A stretch of 64,000 nucleotides of DNA from Corynebacterium aurimucosum (GCF_030408555.1 NZ_CP047048.1:2480001-2544000), one strand, 5' to 3'. Numbered from the stretch's first letter, positions 1-9,312 are shown. Program-made: numbers and translations. Notes: generated by a model not told the origin, from the sequence alone.

Positions 1-550
1 ACGTGTCACCCGTGAGGTTCGCCAGCTCAAGGGTGACGTCGCTTAAGGAAAGGTGATCCATGAGGGCGTCGGGAAGCTCGGCGTCTGGGACAGGATTCGG
101 CTGGGGTATACCGAGCTGATCGAGGACGGCATTGATATCGTCGCTGGTGAGATCCGCCGTGACGGGCACGGTGCGCACGCCTTCGACGGTGGGGGTGACG
201 GTCAGCGAGGTCGCCACGATACGCACTGAACCCTCCACTTCGGTCAAGGCGTCGTCGGTGGTGAGCAGGCCATCGCCGGCGTTGCCCGGCAGCGTGATAG
301 CCAAATCGCGCACGACGAGGCGGTCCCCGGTGAGCTCGAGGACGCGCACCTCCCCGTCGCGGGTGGGCATCGTGCACAGCGAGGCTTTCACGTTCCCCGT
401 CAGCGTCACCTCATCAGCCGTCACGGTGGAAAAGTAGGGCTGCGCCGGGGCGACCTGCGCGCTCACGCCCGTCGCGCTCACTGCGAGGGCCGCCACGGTA
501 GCGATGACTACTTTCCGTGAGCGCGAAGGGCGGAGCCGGTGCTTAACCAT
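1..550 (-). CDS. secreted envelope protein, third gene of DUF6230/DUF6114 cluster (3' end outside window)
   Basis: The reading frame starts at the ATG at 548-550 and stays open to the window edge (about 183 codons), so the C-terminus is missing. Residues 1-35 are a typical signal peptide: a basic start (MVKHRLRPSRSRK), a hydrophobic core (VVIATVAALAVSA) and a likely cleavage near VSAQVAPAQ. The rest is rich in short alternating hydrophobic strands (VTADEVTLTG, VRIVATSLTVTP) like those in the DUF6230 protein two genes upstream, suggesting a beta-rich extracellular domain. The start lies inside the end of the DUF6114 gene (8-base overlap), indicating translational coupling. I do not recognise a family for this protein; its function is unknown and the export call is inferred from the N-terminus. 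Confidence 0.72.
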   Translation of the reverse strand, partial: MVKHRLRPSRSRKVVIATVAALAVSATGVSAQVAPAQPYFSTVTADEVTLTGNVKASLCTMPTRDGEVRVLELTGDRLVVRDLAITLPGNAGDGLLTTDDALTEVEGSVRIVATSLTVTPTVEGVRTVPVTADLTSDDINAVLDQLGIPQPNPVPDAELPDALMDHLSLSDVTLELANLTGDT

Positions 551-1007
551 CGCTAGGCTCCCAGGCCAAGGTCAGCGCGCCACCGATGATCCCGAGCACT
601 GAGCCGATGAGGAAGCCTCCCAGGTTGGAGGTCGGAATAGCGATGACCGCCACGATGATGCCCAGCACGCCCAGGTACGTCGCCGTGGTGGGACGGAACC
701 ACGCGCCGAGGCCAAACATGACCAACAGCGCCCCGATGAGCAGCGTGGACACACCCGACACCGTGGAGATCATGACGAGCAGATCCGAAATCTGCACCGT
801 GAAATAGGCGGGCATAGCGATGACGATTCCCGAAAGTATGAGCAGCAACCCCGGAAAGAACGGCCGCCGGCCACGCCACGCCTTAAACCGCGCCCACACC
901 CCACCTGTGGCTGCCGCGGGAGCTACAGCCTGGTCGACATCGAGAGAATCCGGCGCTTCTGCTCCATGCAGTGCTGCGTCGGAATCCCTAGCGTGATCAG
1001 CAGACAT
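543..1007 (-). CDS. DUF6114 family membrane protein
   Basis: Protein of 154 residues starting MSADHARDSD. An acidic, Ala-rich cytoplasmic N-terminus (about 45 residues) is followed by an amphipathic basic patch (RFKAWRGRRPFFPG) and four hydrophobic helices filling the remaining 100 residues. The RRPFFPGLLLILSG junction is typical of DUF6114 proteins, which in actinobacteria are commonly encoded beside DUF6230 proteins, as here. The ATG at 1005-1007 overlaps the end of the DUF6230 gene by 11 bases, so I prefer it to an upstream extension that would reach further into that gene. No enzymatic motif is visible. A role as membrane partner or anchor of the neighbouring secreted proteins is inference. 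Confidence 0.8.
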   Translation of the reverse strand: MSADHARDSDAALHGAEAPDSLDVDQAVAPAAATGGVWARFKAWRGRRPFFPGLLLILSGIVIAMPAYFTVQISDLLVMISTVSGVSTLLIGALLVMFGLGAWFRPTTATYLGVLGIIVAVIAIPTSNLGGFLIGSVLGIIGGALTLAWEPSDG

Positions 1008-1569
1008 TGCCGCGGCCCCGCTCCACAGATACGCCCACGTTCTTCGCTGACAAGGTCTTCGCGCCGAGGGAGGTGGCACGGACGTCGTCGGCAGTCAGCG
1101 AAACCTGCTTGGCATAGAGGCCCCACGTTCCCGGGTCGGCGGACTGGGACAGCTGACTGGCGTCGATGCCCACGTTCGCGTCCTGCATGACCAGCGAGCC
1201 CTCGATATTCGACGCACCAACGAGGAGACCAGTGGCCTCCACACTGTTATCGCCCTTCGCCTTGAGCGCGAGCGTGGACTCCCCCACCGCAGGCAGGTCA
1301 GTGGTGACATAAAGACACAAATCCGAGGCCACGGCGTGTTCCATCTTTAGCCGCGCGGTGGGAACATCCTCCTCGCCCTTCTTGTCGCTATCCACAAACA
1401 AGGAAAAGCCATCGCCTTCCAAGTGACGAATGTTGACGTTGAAGAACGTACCCGAGAGCGCCAAATTCGCCGTCAGACCGCCCTGCGCAACCGCAACTCC
1501 GGCCACTCCGAATGCTGCGAAGCCCGCAACGAGGCCCACTGCGGCCTTCGGAACATTGATTCTGCCCAC
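997..1569 (-). CDS. DUF6230 family secreted/membrane-anchored protein
   Basis: I place the start at the GTG at 1567-1569 because a near-perfect Shine-Dalgarno (AGGAGG) lies just upstream and because longer versions would run into the divergent Fe-S reductase gene. This gives about 190 residues: a short basic start, one hydrophobic helix (AAVGLVAGFAAFGVAGVAVAQ), then a beta-rich extracellular region with repeated strand-like segments (VSLTADDVRATSLGAKTLSAK) ending in GNVC. The family is widespread in actinobacteria and uncharacterised. Two cysteines, in DLCLYV and at the final residue, could form a disulfide. First gene of a three-gene overlapping operon with the DUF6114 protein and another secreted protein. 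Function unknown. Confidence 0.78.
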   Translation of the reverse strand: MGRINVPKAAVGLVAGFAAFGVAGVAVAQGGLTANLALSGTFFNVNIRHLEGDGFSLFVDSDKKGEEDVPTARLKMEHAVASDLCLYVTTDLPAVGESTLALKAKGDNSVEATGLLVGASNIEGSLVMQDANVGIDASQLSQSADPGTWGLYAKQVSLTADDVRATSLGAKTLSAKNVGVSVERGRGNVC

Positions 1570-1681
1570 AACGCCTCCTGAATTCTTAGCCCTCAAGATG
1601 ATAGCTGAATCCTGACTCACTGATTTAGACGGCGAGGATTTAAGGTAGGAGGCACGCACAGCAGCAATCAAAGGAGCGCTC

Positions 1682-4531
1682 ATGTTCGGCTGGATTGCCA
1701 TCGCCGCATCGGTCCCGGTGTGGCTGTACTTTTTCTACCGCCTCACGGTGCTGTTTCGGTTCATCCGCTCCGGCGGGCCCACACAGCTGAACCGTACCGA
1801 CCGCCCCATGGCGCGCCTCGGCCGCGTGCTCATCGAAGTCTTCGGCCATACCCACTTCAAAGGCCGGCCGCTGGTCAACGCCGCGCACTGGCTCGTCATG
1901 GTGGGCTTCCTCTTCGGCGCCATCGTGTGGTTCGAGGCCTATATCCAAACCTTCGCGCCCGATAAAGGCTGGCCGTGGCTCGGCGACTGGCCGGTGTACC
2001 ACTTCATCGAAGAGGTCCTCGCCATCGGCACCGTGCTCGGTATCTGTTTCCTCATCGGCGTGCGCCTAAAGCTCGGCCACACCGATCGCGGCAGCCGCTT
2101 CTACAACTCGCAAGTCTTCCCCGCACGCCTGGTGGAGGCCATCGTCTTCTTCGAAGGCCTCGGCATGCTCGCCGTCAAGGCCGCCGCCATCGCCACGTAC
2201 GGCGGTGGCTCCCCGTGGGCTGATTTCTTGACGATGCGTGTGGCGGGGGTTATGCAGGCGTCGCCAAGCATGGTGCAATTCTTTGCCCTGGTGAAGCTGC
2301 TGACGGGCCTGGTGTTCATCGCGTGCATCGCCCACTACTTCCAATGGGGCGTGATGTGGCACCGCTTCATGGCGTTCTTCAACATCTTCTTCCAACGCAA
2401 CGCCGACGGCGAGAAGGCGCTGGGCGCTCTCCCCACGCCGGACTTGGAGGACCTCGAGCCAGGGAGCTGGAAGATGCTTCTCGACGCCTCCTCCTGCACC
2501 GAATGCGGCCGCTGCCAGGACCTGTGCCCCGCATGGAACACCGACAAACCGCTGAGCCCGAAGAAGCTCATGATGGACCTGCGCCAGAGTGCGCTGGATA
2601 ACTACAACCCACACGAGGGGCTCAACGTGCTGGCGATGGCGGGCACGATTGATGATGACGTCCTGTGGTCCTGTACCAACTGCGGTGCGTGCGTGGACCA
2701 GTGCCCGGTGGATATCGAGCACATCGACCACGTGGCGGACCTGCGTCGCTTCAAGGTGCTGGCGGAATCCGACTTCCCGTCGGAGCTGACCGGGCTGTTT
2801 AAGAACATGGAGACGAAGGGCAACCCGTGGGGGCGCAATGCTTCGGAGCGGCGCGCGTGGATTGATGAGGCGCGTGCCGACGGCATCGAGGTGCCGATCA
2901 TCGGCGAGGACGCCGCCGACTTTTCGGACCTGGAGTACCTGTTCTGGGTCGGTTGCGCGGGTGCTTACGACGACAAGGGCCGCGCCACGACGCGCGCGGT
3001 GGTGGACATGCTGCACACTGCGGGCGTGAAGTTCGGTGTGCTGGCCACGGGCGAGACCTGTACCGGTGACCCGGCGCGCCGTGCTGGCAATGAGTTCCTG
3101 TTCCAGGTGATGGCGGAGCAGAATGTTGCCACGCTTAACGACGCCTTCGCCGGCGTCCCCAAAGGCCAGCGCAAAATCATCACGACGTGCCCGCACTGCT
3201 TCAACACGATTCGCAACGAGTACCCGGACTTCGACGGCCATTTCGATGTGCTGCACCACACGCAGCTGCTCAACCGTTTGGTGCGGGAGAAGCTGCTCGT
3301 GCCCGTGCCACGTTCCCCGGAGAATCGCCGACCCGTTACGTATCACGACCCGTGCTTCCTGGGCCGCCACAACAAGGTCTTCGACCCGCCGCGTGAGCTC
3401 GTGGAGGCGACTGGTGCAACGCTGGCGGAGATGGACCATAACCGCGATGCGGCCTTCTGCTGCGGTGCCGGTGGCGCGCGCATGTTCATGGAAGAAAACC
3501 AGGGCAAGCGAGTTAATGAATTCCGCTCAGAGCAGGCCGTGGCGACCGGAGCGGAGCAGATTGCGACGGGCTGCCCGTTCTGCAATGTCATGCTGACGGG
3601 TGGCGTGAAGTCCATCGCGCCGCAGACTCAGGTCAGCGATGTGGCGCTCATGCTGCGCGACGCCATTGCCCCCACTGGCGAACTTCCCGCCGCGCGCGAG
3701 AAGGCCTTCCTCGATACGCCCCGCCGCGAACCCGTCCCAGAAAAGCCCGCCCCGGAGGAGGCTTCCAACATCCCGTCCACCGCGCCGCAAGCACCCGCAG
3801 CGCCGAGCACGCCCGCAGCGCCATCTGCCCCCAGCACGCCGAGCGCACCGCAAGCACCCGCCGCGCCGAGCGCACCGCAGGCGCCATCAACGCCGACTGC
3901 ACCCAGCGCGGCTTCGCCAACGGCTCCCAGTGCCCCGCAGGCCCCAACTACGCCTCAGGTGGCAGGAGCTCCAACTGCTCCTACGGCACCAAGTGCTACC
4001 AAAGCACCTACAGCACCGCCCGCACCGAACGCGCCCGGGGCTCCATCTGCAAACACTCCGGCACCGAACGCAACCGCTGTACCGCAGGCACCAGCGAACA
4101 CACCCGCCGCGCCCCAGGCACCAGCGAACGCCCCCGCAGCACCTGCCGCACCCCAGGCACCCGGTGCACCATCGACGCCAAACGCGGCCGCTGTACCGAC
4201 TGCCCCGGCGGCGCCCAAAGCTACGACAACACCAAACACACTGCAAGCACCCGTAGCTCCGGCGGCGACGAGCACGCCAACGACGCCTCAGGCACCAGCC
4301 GCCCCTTCAGCACCGCCTACGCCCAGCGCTCCTGCGGCACCAAACACACCGCAAGCACCCGCAGCTCCGGCGGCGCCCGCGGCACCGCAAGCACCCGCGG
4401 ATACTCCTTCGGTGCCGAAAGCTCCGACTGCGCCAGCAGCACCCGCCGCTCCGTCCGCGCCGATTACCCCGCCGAAGGCTCCGGCTGCGCCGCAGGCTCC
4501 GGAGGAAGGGGCGTCGGAAAGCAAGGACTAG
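1682..4531 (+). CDS. membrane-bound Fe-S (heterodisulfide-reductase-like) oxidoreductase with Ala/Pro-rich tail
   Basis: Residues 1-240 form about six membrane helices like a cytochrome b/NarI-type anchor. Two 4Fe-4S motifs follow: CTECGRCQDLCP from C272 and CTNCGACVDQCP from C331. Next come two cysteine-rich CCG-type halves (GETCTGDPARR, TTCPHCFNT; HDPCFLGRH, CCGAGGARM) as in HdrB/HdrD and GlcF. This matches M. tuberculosis Rv0338c, which also sits by the aminotransferase Rv0337c. From about residue 683 to 949 the protein is an unusual tail made almost only of Ala, Pro, Ser and Thr (repeats such as APQAPAAPSAP), probably disordered. A good ribosome site (AAAGGAG) precedes the ATG. It presumably moves electrons between a quinone and an unknown partner; the physiological donor is not evident. 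Confidence 0.85.
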   Translation: MFGWIAIAASVPVWLYFFYRLTVLFRFIRSGGPTQLNRTDRPMARLGRVLIEVFGHTHFKGRPLVNAAHWLVMVGFLFGAIVWFEAYIQTFAPDKGWPWLGDWPVYHFIEEVLAIGTVLGICFLIGVRLKLGHTDRGSRFYNSQVFPARLVEAIVFFEGLGMLAVKAAAIATYGGGSPWADFLTMRVAGVMQASPSMVQFFALVKLLTGLVFIACIAHYFQWGVMWHRFMAFFNIFFQRNADGEKALGALPTPDLEDLEPGSWKMLLDASSCTECGRCQDLCPAWNTDKPLSPKKLMMDLRQSALDNYNPHEGLNVLAMAGTIDDDVLWSCTNCGACVDQCPVDIEHIDHVADLRRFKVLAESDFPSELTGLFKNMETKGNPWGRNASERRAWIDEARADGIEVPIIGEDAADFSDLEYLFWVGCAGAYDDKGRATTRAVVDMLHTAGVKFGVLATGETCTGDPARRAGNEFLFQVMAEQNVATLNDAFAGVPKGQRKIITTCPHCFNTIRNEYPDFDGHFDVLHHTQLLNRLVREKLLVPVPRSPENRRPVTYHDPCFLGRHNKVFDPPRELVEATGATLAEMDHNRDAAFCCGAGGARMFMEENQGKRVNEFRSEQAVATGAEQIATGCPFCNVMLTGGVKSIAPQTQVSDVALMLRDAIAPTGELPAAREKAFLDTPRREPVPEKPAPEEASNIPSTAPQAPAAPSTPAAPSAPSTPSAPQAPAAPSAPQAPSTPTAPSAASPTAPSAPQAPTTPQVAGAPTAPTAPSATKAPTAPPAPNAPGAPSANTPAPNATAVPQAPANTPAAPQAPANAPAAPAAPQAPGAPSTPNAAAVPTAPAAPKATTTPNTLQAPVAPAATSTPTTPQAPAAPSAPPTPSAPAAPNTPQAPAAPAAPAAPQAPADTPSVPKAPTAPAAPAAPSAPITPPKAPAAPQAPEEGASESKD

Positions 4532-4600
4532 TGCGACGTCGGCCACATCAACGCCGCGCAAGGTAGGCGTGCCTGATACCCCACAGGTACGCTCTACTCC

Positions 4601-5830
4601 ATGCACACTGACGTGACCTACGTCCTCGCCTCGGGCGAAAGCAATTACACCGACTCGCTGGTGTCCTTCGCATGGATCATGGCGGTAGCGCTGCTAGCAC
4701 CGTTGGTATCCCATGCCCTAGGCAAGAAGATGCCGGCCGTGGCGCTGCTTATTTTCTTCGGCATGCTCATCGGCCCTTCGATGTTGGGCTTGGCGCACGA
4801 AGACCCCGGCATTGGCATGCTCAAGGAGCTCGGCGTGGGCGCGCTGTTCCTCCTTGCGGGTTTCGAAATTGACCTCGCCGCCCTGAAATCGAAGGAAGCC
4901 GCCACAGGGCTATCCACGTGGCTCATCTGCGTGGTGGCGTGTGGCGTCGGCGCCTACTTCCTCATGGATGACATCCCCAGCGCCATCGTCATGGCCATCG
5001 CTTTGACGTCGACTGCTCTGGGCACCATCACCCCGATGCTCAAACAGGACAAACTCCTGGGCACTCGAGTGGGCGATTCCGTGGTCATCCACGGCGCGAT
5101 CGGTGAGGTCGCGCCAATTACTGCAATGGCGCTCCTGTTGGGAACGCGCTCCACGTGGACAACGATGCTGATTCTTCTCGCCTTCATCGCAATCGCGGTC
5201 ACCGTGGCCGTCATGCCCTTCGCCATTACCACCCTCATGCCGTGGTTCAAGGACGCCTTCATCTCCGGGGCGGGCTCCACCAACCAAACCATCATGCGTC
5301 TCATCATCCTGATGTTGGCCATCCTCATGGCAGTGACGGCGGTATTCGAACTCGACATCGTCCTGGGCGCCTTTGCAACGGGCATCATCCTCAACCGCAT
5401 CATTCCCGATGAGTTCCATAAAGGCTTGGAAAACCGCCTCGACGTGGTTTTTTATTCCATGCTCATTCCCGTCTTCTTCGTGGTCTCCGGCATGGCGATT
5501 GACTGGAACGTCATCATGGACGAGCCCATCAAGGTCCTCGGCATCCCGCTGCTCATCCTGGTGACCCGCGGCCTGCCGGTGTTCCTACGCGAAAACCTTC
5601 ACCAAACCGGCTCCAACGTCGAAACCACCCGCGAACGCATCCAGGTTGCCCTCTACGCGGCGACCGGCCTGCCCATTATCGTGGCGGTGATGACGCTAGC
5701 GGTGGATTCGGGCATCGTCGATTCTGAGATCGCCTCGATCTTCATCGCCGGCGGCGCGCTCACCGTTGCAATCTTCCCGTTCCTCTCCGGCCTTGTGCGC
5801 GAAAAGGAACCCGCAAAGGCAGAGGATTAA
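4601..5830 (+). CDS. cation:proton antiporter (CPA2/KefB-type)
   Basis: A 409-residue polytopic protein with about 12 hydrophobic segments and the Na+/H+ exchanger fold. Typical family features are the GxxLGPS-like start (FFGMLIGPSMLGL), ELGVGALFLLAGFEIDL in the fourth helix, and an FELDIVLGAFATGIILN stretch carrying the conserved acidic pair region. There is no C-terminal TrkA-N (NAD-binding) domain, so it is the short form rather than full KefB/C. No clear Shine-Dalgarno precedes the ATG; a TACGCT box about seven bases upstream suggests a leaderless transcript. Substrate (Na+ or K+ against H+) cannot be told from sequence. Confidence 0.85.
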   Translation: MHTDVTYVLASGESNYTDSLVSFAWIMAVALLAPLVSHALGKKMPAVALLIFFGMLIGPSMLGLAHEDPGIGMLKELGVGALFLLAGFEIDLAALKSKEAATGLSTWLICVVACGVGAYFLMDDIPSAIVMAIALTSTALGTITPMLKQDKLLGTRVGDSVVIHGAIGEVAPITAMALLLGTRSTWTTMLILLAFIAIAVTVAVMPFAITTLMPWFKDAFISGAGSTNQTIMRLIILMLAILMAVTAVFELDIVLGAFATGIILNRIIPDEFHKGLENRLDVVFYSMLIPVFFVVSGMAIDWNVIMDEPIKVLGIPLLILVTRGLPVFLRENLHQTGSNVETTRERIQVALYAATGLPIIVAVMTLAVDSGIVDSEIASIFIAGGALTVAIFPFLSGLVREKEPAKAED

Positions 5831-5849
5831 GGCTGTTAAAATAGCCAAT

Positions 5850-6461
5850 GTGACTAATCCTTTCAGCATGCGGCTTTCCGACGCCGAACGGACCGACGCC
5901 GTCAATGACCTCGCCCAGGCGTTGGGTGAAGGTCGCCTCACCATGGATGAGTTTGAGGAGCGCACCGACGCGGTGATGCAGGCAACGACCCGCCGCGAAC
6001 TGGCAGATGTCTTCATGGATATCCCCACCAAGGCCAGCAGCGAGCTCAAGATCTACTCCCAAGGTGAGGTCGCCCGCGCCTACCAATCAACCCGGAAACC
6101 CCGCTTGGCCACCGCGTTGGTTGGCTCGCTAGGGCTCTTTTTCGGCTCGATTGCATCCTTCGCTGCTCTGTCCGGCGTCACCGCCGCACTCACCGGCACC
6201 GGATTGCTCTTCCTCATCCCCGCGTTGTGGATCATGCTCTACGTGGCCAAGGTGGGGCCGGAGTCCTGGCACCGTCCGTCGCCGCGACAGATCGAGCGCC
6301 AGCGCATGCGCGAGCTGAAAGCCGCCGGCGCTGAAGAACGCGCGCAGATGCGGGCGTTGGAGCAGGCGCAGTGGGCGGAGAGGCGTCGCCAAGCAAGTGA
6401 AATTACTGGGGATGCGATGAATCTGGCCAAACGCAAGCTGGAACAGTGGAACCAGAAGTAA
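5850..6461 (+). CDS. DUF1707 (SHOCT-like) domain membrane protein
   Basis: The N-terminus carries the DUF1707 signature (MRLSDAERTDAVNDL, then GRLTMDEFEERTDAV and TRRELADVFMDIP), common at the N-terminus of small actinobacterial membrane proteins. Two hydrophobic helices follow at about residues 85-135, then a long charged, probably coiled-coil C-terminus rich in Arg, Glu and Gln. I chose the GTG at 5850: a TAAAAT -10 box at 5837-5842 lies seven bases before it, fitting a leaderless start; an ATG at 5868 is the alternative. The longer upstream frame overlaps the antiporter gene. Function unknown. Confidence 0.75.
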   Translation: MTNPFSMRLSDAERTDAVNDLAQALGEGRLTMDEFEERTDAVMQATTRRELADVFMDIPTKASSELKIYSQGEVARAYQSTRKPRLATALVGSLGLFFGSIASFAALSGVTAALTGTGLLFLIPALWIMLYVAKVGPESWHRPSPRQIERQRMRELKAAGAEERAQMRALEQAQWAERRRQASEITGDAMNLAKRKLEQWNQK

Positions 6462-6471
6462 CATATCCGGC

Positions 6472-7695
6472 ATGACTCAGAACCGGATTTTTGATCAATC
6501 CACCAAACTACAGGGCGTTGCCTACGATATTCGCGGCGAGGTTTCTACGGAGGCCGAGCGCATGGAGCTCGACGGGCACAGCATTCTGAAGCTCAACACC
6601 GGCAACCCGGCGGTGTTTGGTTTCGATGCGCCGGATGTCATCATGCGCGACATGATTGCGGCGCTACCGACCTCGCAGGGCTACTCCACGTCGAAGGGTA
6701 TTATCCCGGCACGGCGCGCGATTGTAACCCGCTATGAGCTGGAGGATTTCCCCAGCTTCGACGTCAATGACGTGTACTTGGGCAACGGCGTGTCCGAGCT
6801 GATTTCGATGGTGACGCAGGCGCTGCTTGACGACGGCGATGAGGTTCTCATCCCCGCCCCTGACTACCCCCTGTGGACGGCGGCGACGTCGCTGGCGGGC
6901 GGCACGCCCGTGCACTATTTGTGCGATGAGGAGGACGATTGGAATCCCTCCATTGAAGATATTCGCGCGAAAGTAACGGAGAAGACCAAGGCCATTGTGG
7001 TCATTAATCCGAATAACCCGACGGGTGCCGTGTACTCGCGTGAAACGCTGCAGAAAATCGTGGATGTAGCGCGCGAATATAACCTGCTGATTCTGGCGGA
7101 TGAGATTTATGACCGGATTCTGTATGACGGTGCGAAGCACATTTCCATCGCCTCCCTGGCCCCAGATTTGCTGACGATCACGTTTAATGGCTTGTCCAAG
7201 GCCTACCGCGTGGCCGGCTACCGCGCTGGCTGGATGGTGCTCACGGGCCCGAAGTCCCATGCGCGTGGCTTCATCGAGGGCTTGGACTTGCTGGCGGGCA
7301 CGCGCCTATGCCCAAATGTGCCGGCACAGCACGCGATCCAGGTGGCGCTGGGTGGGCGGCAGTCCATTTATGAGCTCACCGGTGAGGGCGGGCGCTTGCT
7401 CAAGCAGCGGAATATTGCCTACGAGAAGCTCAATGAGATTCCCGGCGTGTCCGTGGTAAAGCCGATGGGCGCGCTGTACTGCTTCCCGCGCTTGGATCCA
7501 GAGGTCTATGAGATCCACGATGACTCGAAGCTCATGCTCGACATTCTGCGCGCCGAGAAGATCCTCATGGTGCAAGGCACCGGCTTCAATTGGCCTACGC
7601 CGGATCACTTCCGCGTGGTTACGCTGCCGTGGGCATCGCAGCTGGAGAACGCGATTGAGCGGCTCGGCAACTTCCTGGTGAGCTACCGCCAGTAG
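6472..7695 (+). CDS. alaT: alanine aminotransferase (PLP-dependent, class I)
   Basis: A 407-residue fold-type I aminotransferase, full length for the family. It has the substrate and PLP motifs NPNNPTGAVY, ADEIYDRILYDG and FNGLSKAYRVAGYRAGW, with K243 the PLP-binding lysine. The N-terminus (FDQSTKLQGVAYDIRG) is that of the AlaT/Rv0337c group, which interconverts alanine and pyruvate with glutamate/2-oxoglutarate and supplies alanine for peptidoglycan. In M. tuberculosis the equivalent gene also adjoins the Fe-S reductase Rv0338c. It starts ten bases after the DUF1707 gene, so the two are likely cotranscribed. The exact amino donor preference is inferred from family. Confidence 0.85.
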   Translation: MTQNRIFDQSTKLQGVAYDIRGEVSTEAERMELDGHSILKLNTGNPAVFGFDAPDVIMRDMIAALPTSQGYSTSKGIIPARRAIVTRYELEDFPSFDVNDVYLGNGVSELISMVTQALLDDGDEVLIPAPDYPLWTAATSLAGGTPVHYLCDEEDDWNPSIEDIRAKVTEKTKAIVVINPNNPTGAVYSRETLQKIVDVAREYNLLILADEIYDRILYDGAKHISIASLAPDLLTITFNGLSKAYRVAGYRAGWMVLTGPKSHARGFIEGLDLLAGTRLCPNVPAQHAIQVALGGRQSIYELTGEGGRLLKQRNIAYEKLNEIPGVSVVKPMGALYCFPRLDPEVYEIHDDSKLMLDILRAEKILMVQGTGFNWPTPDHFRVVTLPWASQLENAIERLGNFLVSYRQ

Positions 7696-7841
7696 CGCGC
7701 CACCGACATCCCTGCCTTGTTGTGCAGTATCTACGGCGCGCAGGTCCAGCGGGACGGGACTTCGCGCGATCGGGCAGGCGCAAAGAGCCGCACTCAGCAC
7801 AAAAGAGTGCGCGCAGGATGCGCCCCCCTTTGCCTCAAGCG

Positions 7842-9215
7842 TTAGCGCTCCGGCGGGGCGGGGCTTCCCGGCTCAGAACGTGTGGATGTCGGTGGTTCGG
7901 CCGGCTTTGCGGTCTGGGCGCGACGGCTTGTGCTAGGCACCGCAACGGTGCTTACTGTGTCTTGACGGTTTTCGTGAATCCGCTGGGCGCGTGGTGCGCG
8001 GTGCGGATGTACCGGTTCCCGCGGATCGCGGGGAGCAGCCGGCACCCACTTAACCTTGCCGTTTTCCCGCACGATGCGGCCACGACCCGGCAGTCCGTTA
8101 ATAGCGTTGTGGTATTTGCACAGCGGGGTGAGGTTTTCAGGATTCGTTTCGCCGCCGTGTCTCCATTCTTGGATGTGGTGTATCTGGCAATAGTCGGCGC
8201 CGCACAGGCAACGGCCCCAGGCACAGGTGGGTTGCTCGCCGCTGGCCATGATGCGCTGCTTCTCCGAAGCAACGCGCTGGGTGCGGTGGAGTTCGACGGG
8301 GCCTTTGACGCGGTCGACGAGCATGACGAGGCCTTCTTCCGCGAGCTCCCGCTCGATGAGCTCTTTGCCCGTGATCTTGGCACCGTTGGATAGCTGAATC
8401 ACGATATCCCCAAGGTCCGGCGCTGTGCGCTCACCGGACGCTGTGGTGTCGTGGCCGGATGTCTCTCCAATGGCAGGCTCGTCAGAATCATTAGACGGTG
8501 ATGCGTCGGCGGGCTGGCTGGAAGCAGGAGTTGTGGCTGCAGAAGACGCTGTTGTGCAGGAAAGAGGTGCCGAGGAAGGCGCATTCGATTCTGCGGAGTC
8601 GGGGCGCGGGGTGGACGGGTCGCCCAAGCGGCCCAAGATTGTGGCGTACTCGGGAAGCTCCATGACGGCGAGGGTCTGGGGTGCGGGGCGGGCGAGGCGG
8701 CCTTCTCGAAACGCAGCCGTAAACGAGCCGACGGGATCGTCTTCGTCGATGTTGGGACGCAGGTCCTCGATGAGCGCGGCCGGGGCCGTGAGCGTGAGCT
8801 TCGACAGTTCCTTGCCGCGGCGAATTGTCACGCCCGGCTTCGGCGCGGGCGGCGGGTTGAGCTCAGCAATGCGCTTGCGCGCATAGCGGGCCACGGCCTT
8901 TTCATCACCAGCAATGCCGCACAACTCAACGCGCAAATCCCACGCCTCACGCTGCTTCTTCAGCTGTCCTGCGAAGCGTTCAATGAGCAGCAGCGTGGGC
9001 AGGTCGTGCCCATTAGCGCGCGCCGCTGCAATGGCGCGCGCTTGTTTGCGGGTGAAGGAGGTGGGGGCAAAGTAGACGTCGAAAAGCGCGAGCAAGGAGC
9101 GTGCCACAGACTCCGGACCCCACGCCCGCAGCTGCTCGAAGCTGAGCCCCGCAACGCCGGCGACGAGCTCGATGCCCGCCGCCTGGCTGCGAAGATGCGC
9201 TTCTACAAGGTTCAT
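7842..9215 (-). CDS. DUF222/HNH endonuclease (13E12-type) protein
   Basis: A 457-residue protein with an N-terminal DUF222-like helical region (SFEQLRAWGPESVARSLL; QREAWDLRVELCG), a low-complexity Ser/Ala/Asp linker around residues 240-295, and a C-terminal HNH domain (CLCGADYCQIHHIQEWRHGGETNPENL, then LCKYHNAIN). Family members are numerous in actinobacteria and associated with repetitive 13E12-type loci; whether they act as mobile or housekeeping nucleases is unknown. I use the ATG at 9213-9215, which gives the conserved start MNLVEAHLRSQ. A related but frameshifted copy lies at 44659-45673. Confidence 0.8.
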   Translation of the reverse strand: MNLVEAHLRSQAAGIELVAGVAGLSFEQLRAWGPESVARSLLALFDVYFAPTSFTRKQARAIAAARANGHDLPTLLLIERFAGQLKKQREAWDLRVELCGIAGDEKAVARYARKRIAELNPPPAPKPGVTIRRGKELSKLTLTAPAALIEDLRPNIDEDDPVGSFTAAFREGRLARPAPQTLAVMELPEYATILGRLGDPSTPRPDSAESNAPSSAPLSCTTASSAATTPASSQPADASPSNDSDEPAIGETSGHDTTASGERTAPDLGDIVIQLSNGAKITGKELIERELAEEGLVMLVDRVKGPVELHRTQRVASEKQRIMASGEQPTCAWGRCLCGADYCQIHHIQEWRHGGETNPENLTPLCKYHNAINGLPGRGRIVRENGKVKWVPAAPRDPREPVHPHRAPRAQRIHENRQDTVSTVAVPSTSRRAQTAKPAEPPTSTRSEPGSPAPPER

Positions 9216-9312
9216 GCCACAAACGCTAAATGCCCCACCCGCACCGCACAACGGCACCGCCGCCAGCCTGTGGATAACTTGTTGACCGTATCAGCAATAC
9301 TTTTCTTTATTA

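Noticed and set aside
3639..4275. Arg/His-rich and Ala/Gly-rich frames on both strands in the Fe-S reductase tail
   Set aside because: They mirror the repetitive Ala/Pro codons in other frames.
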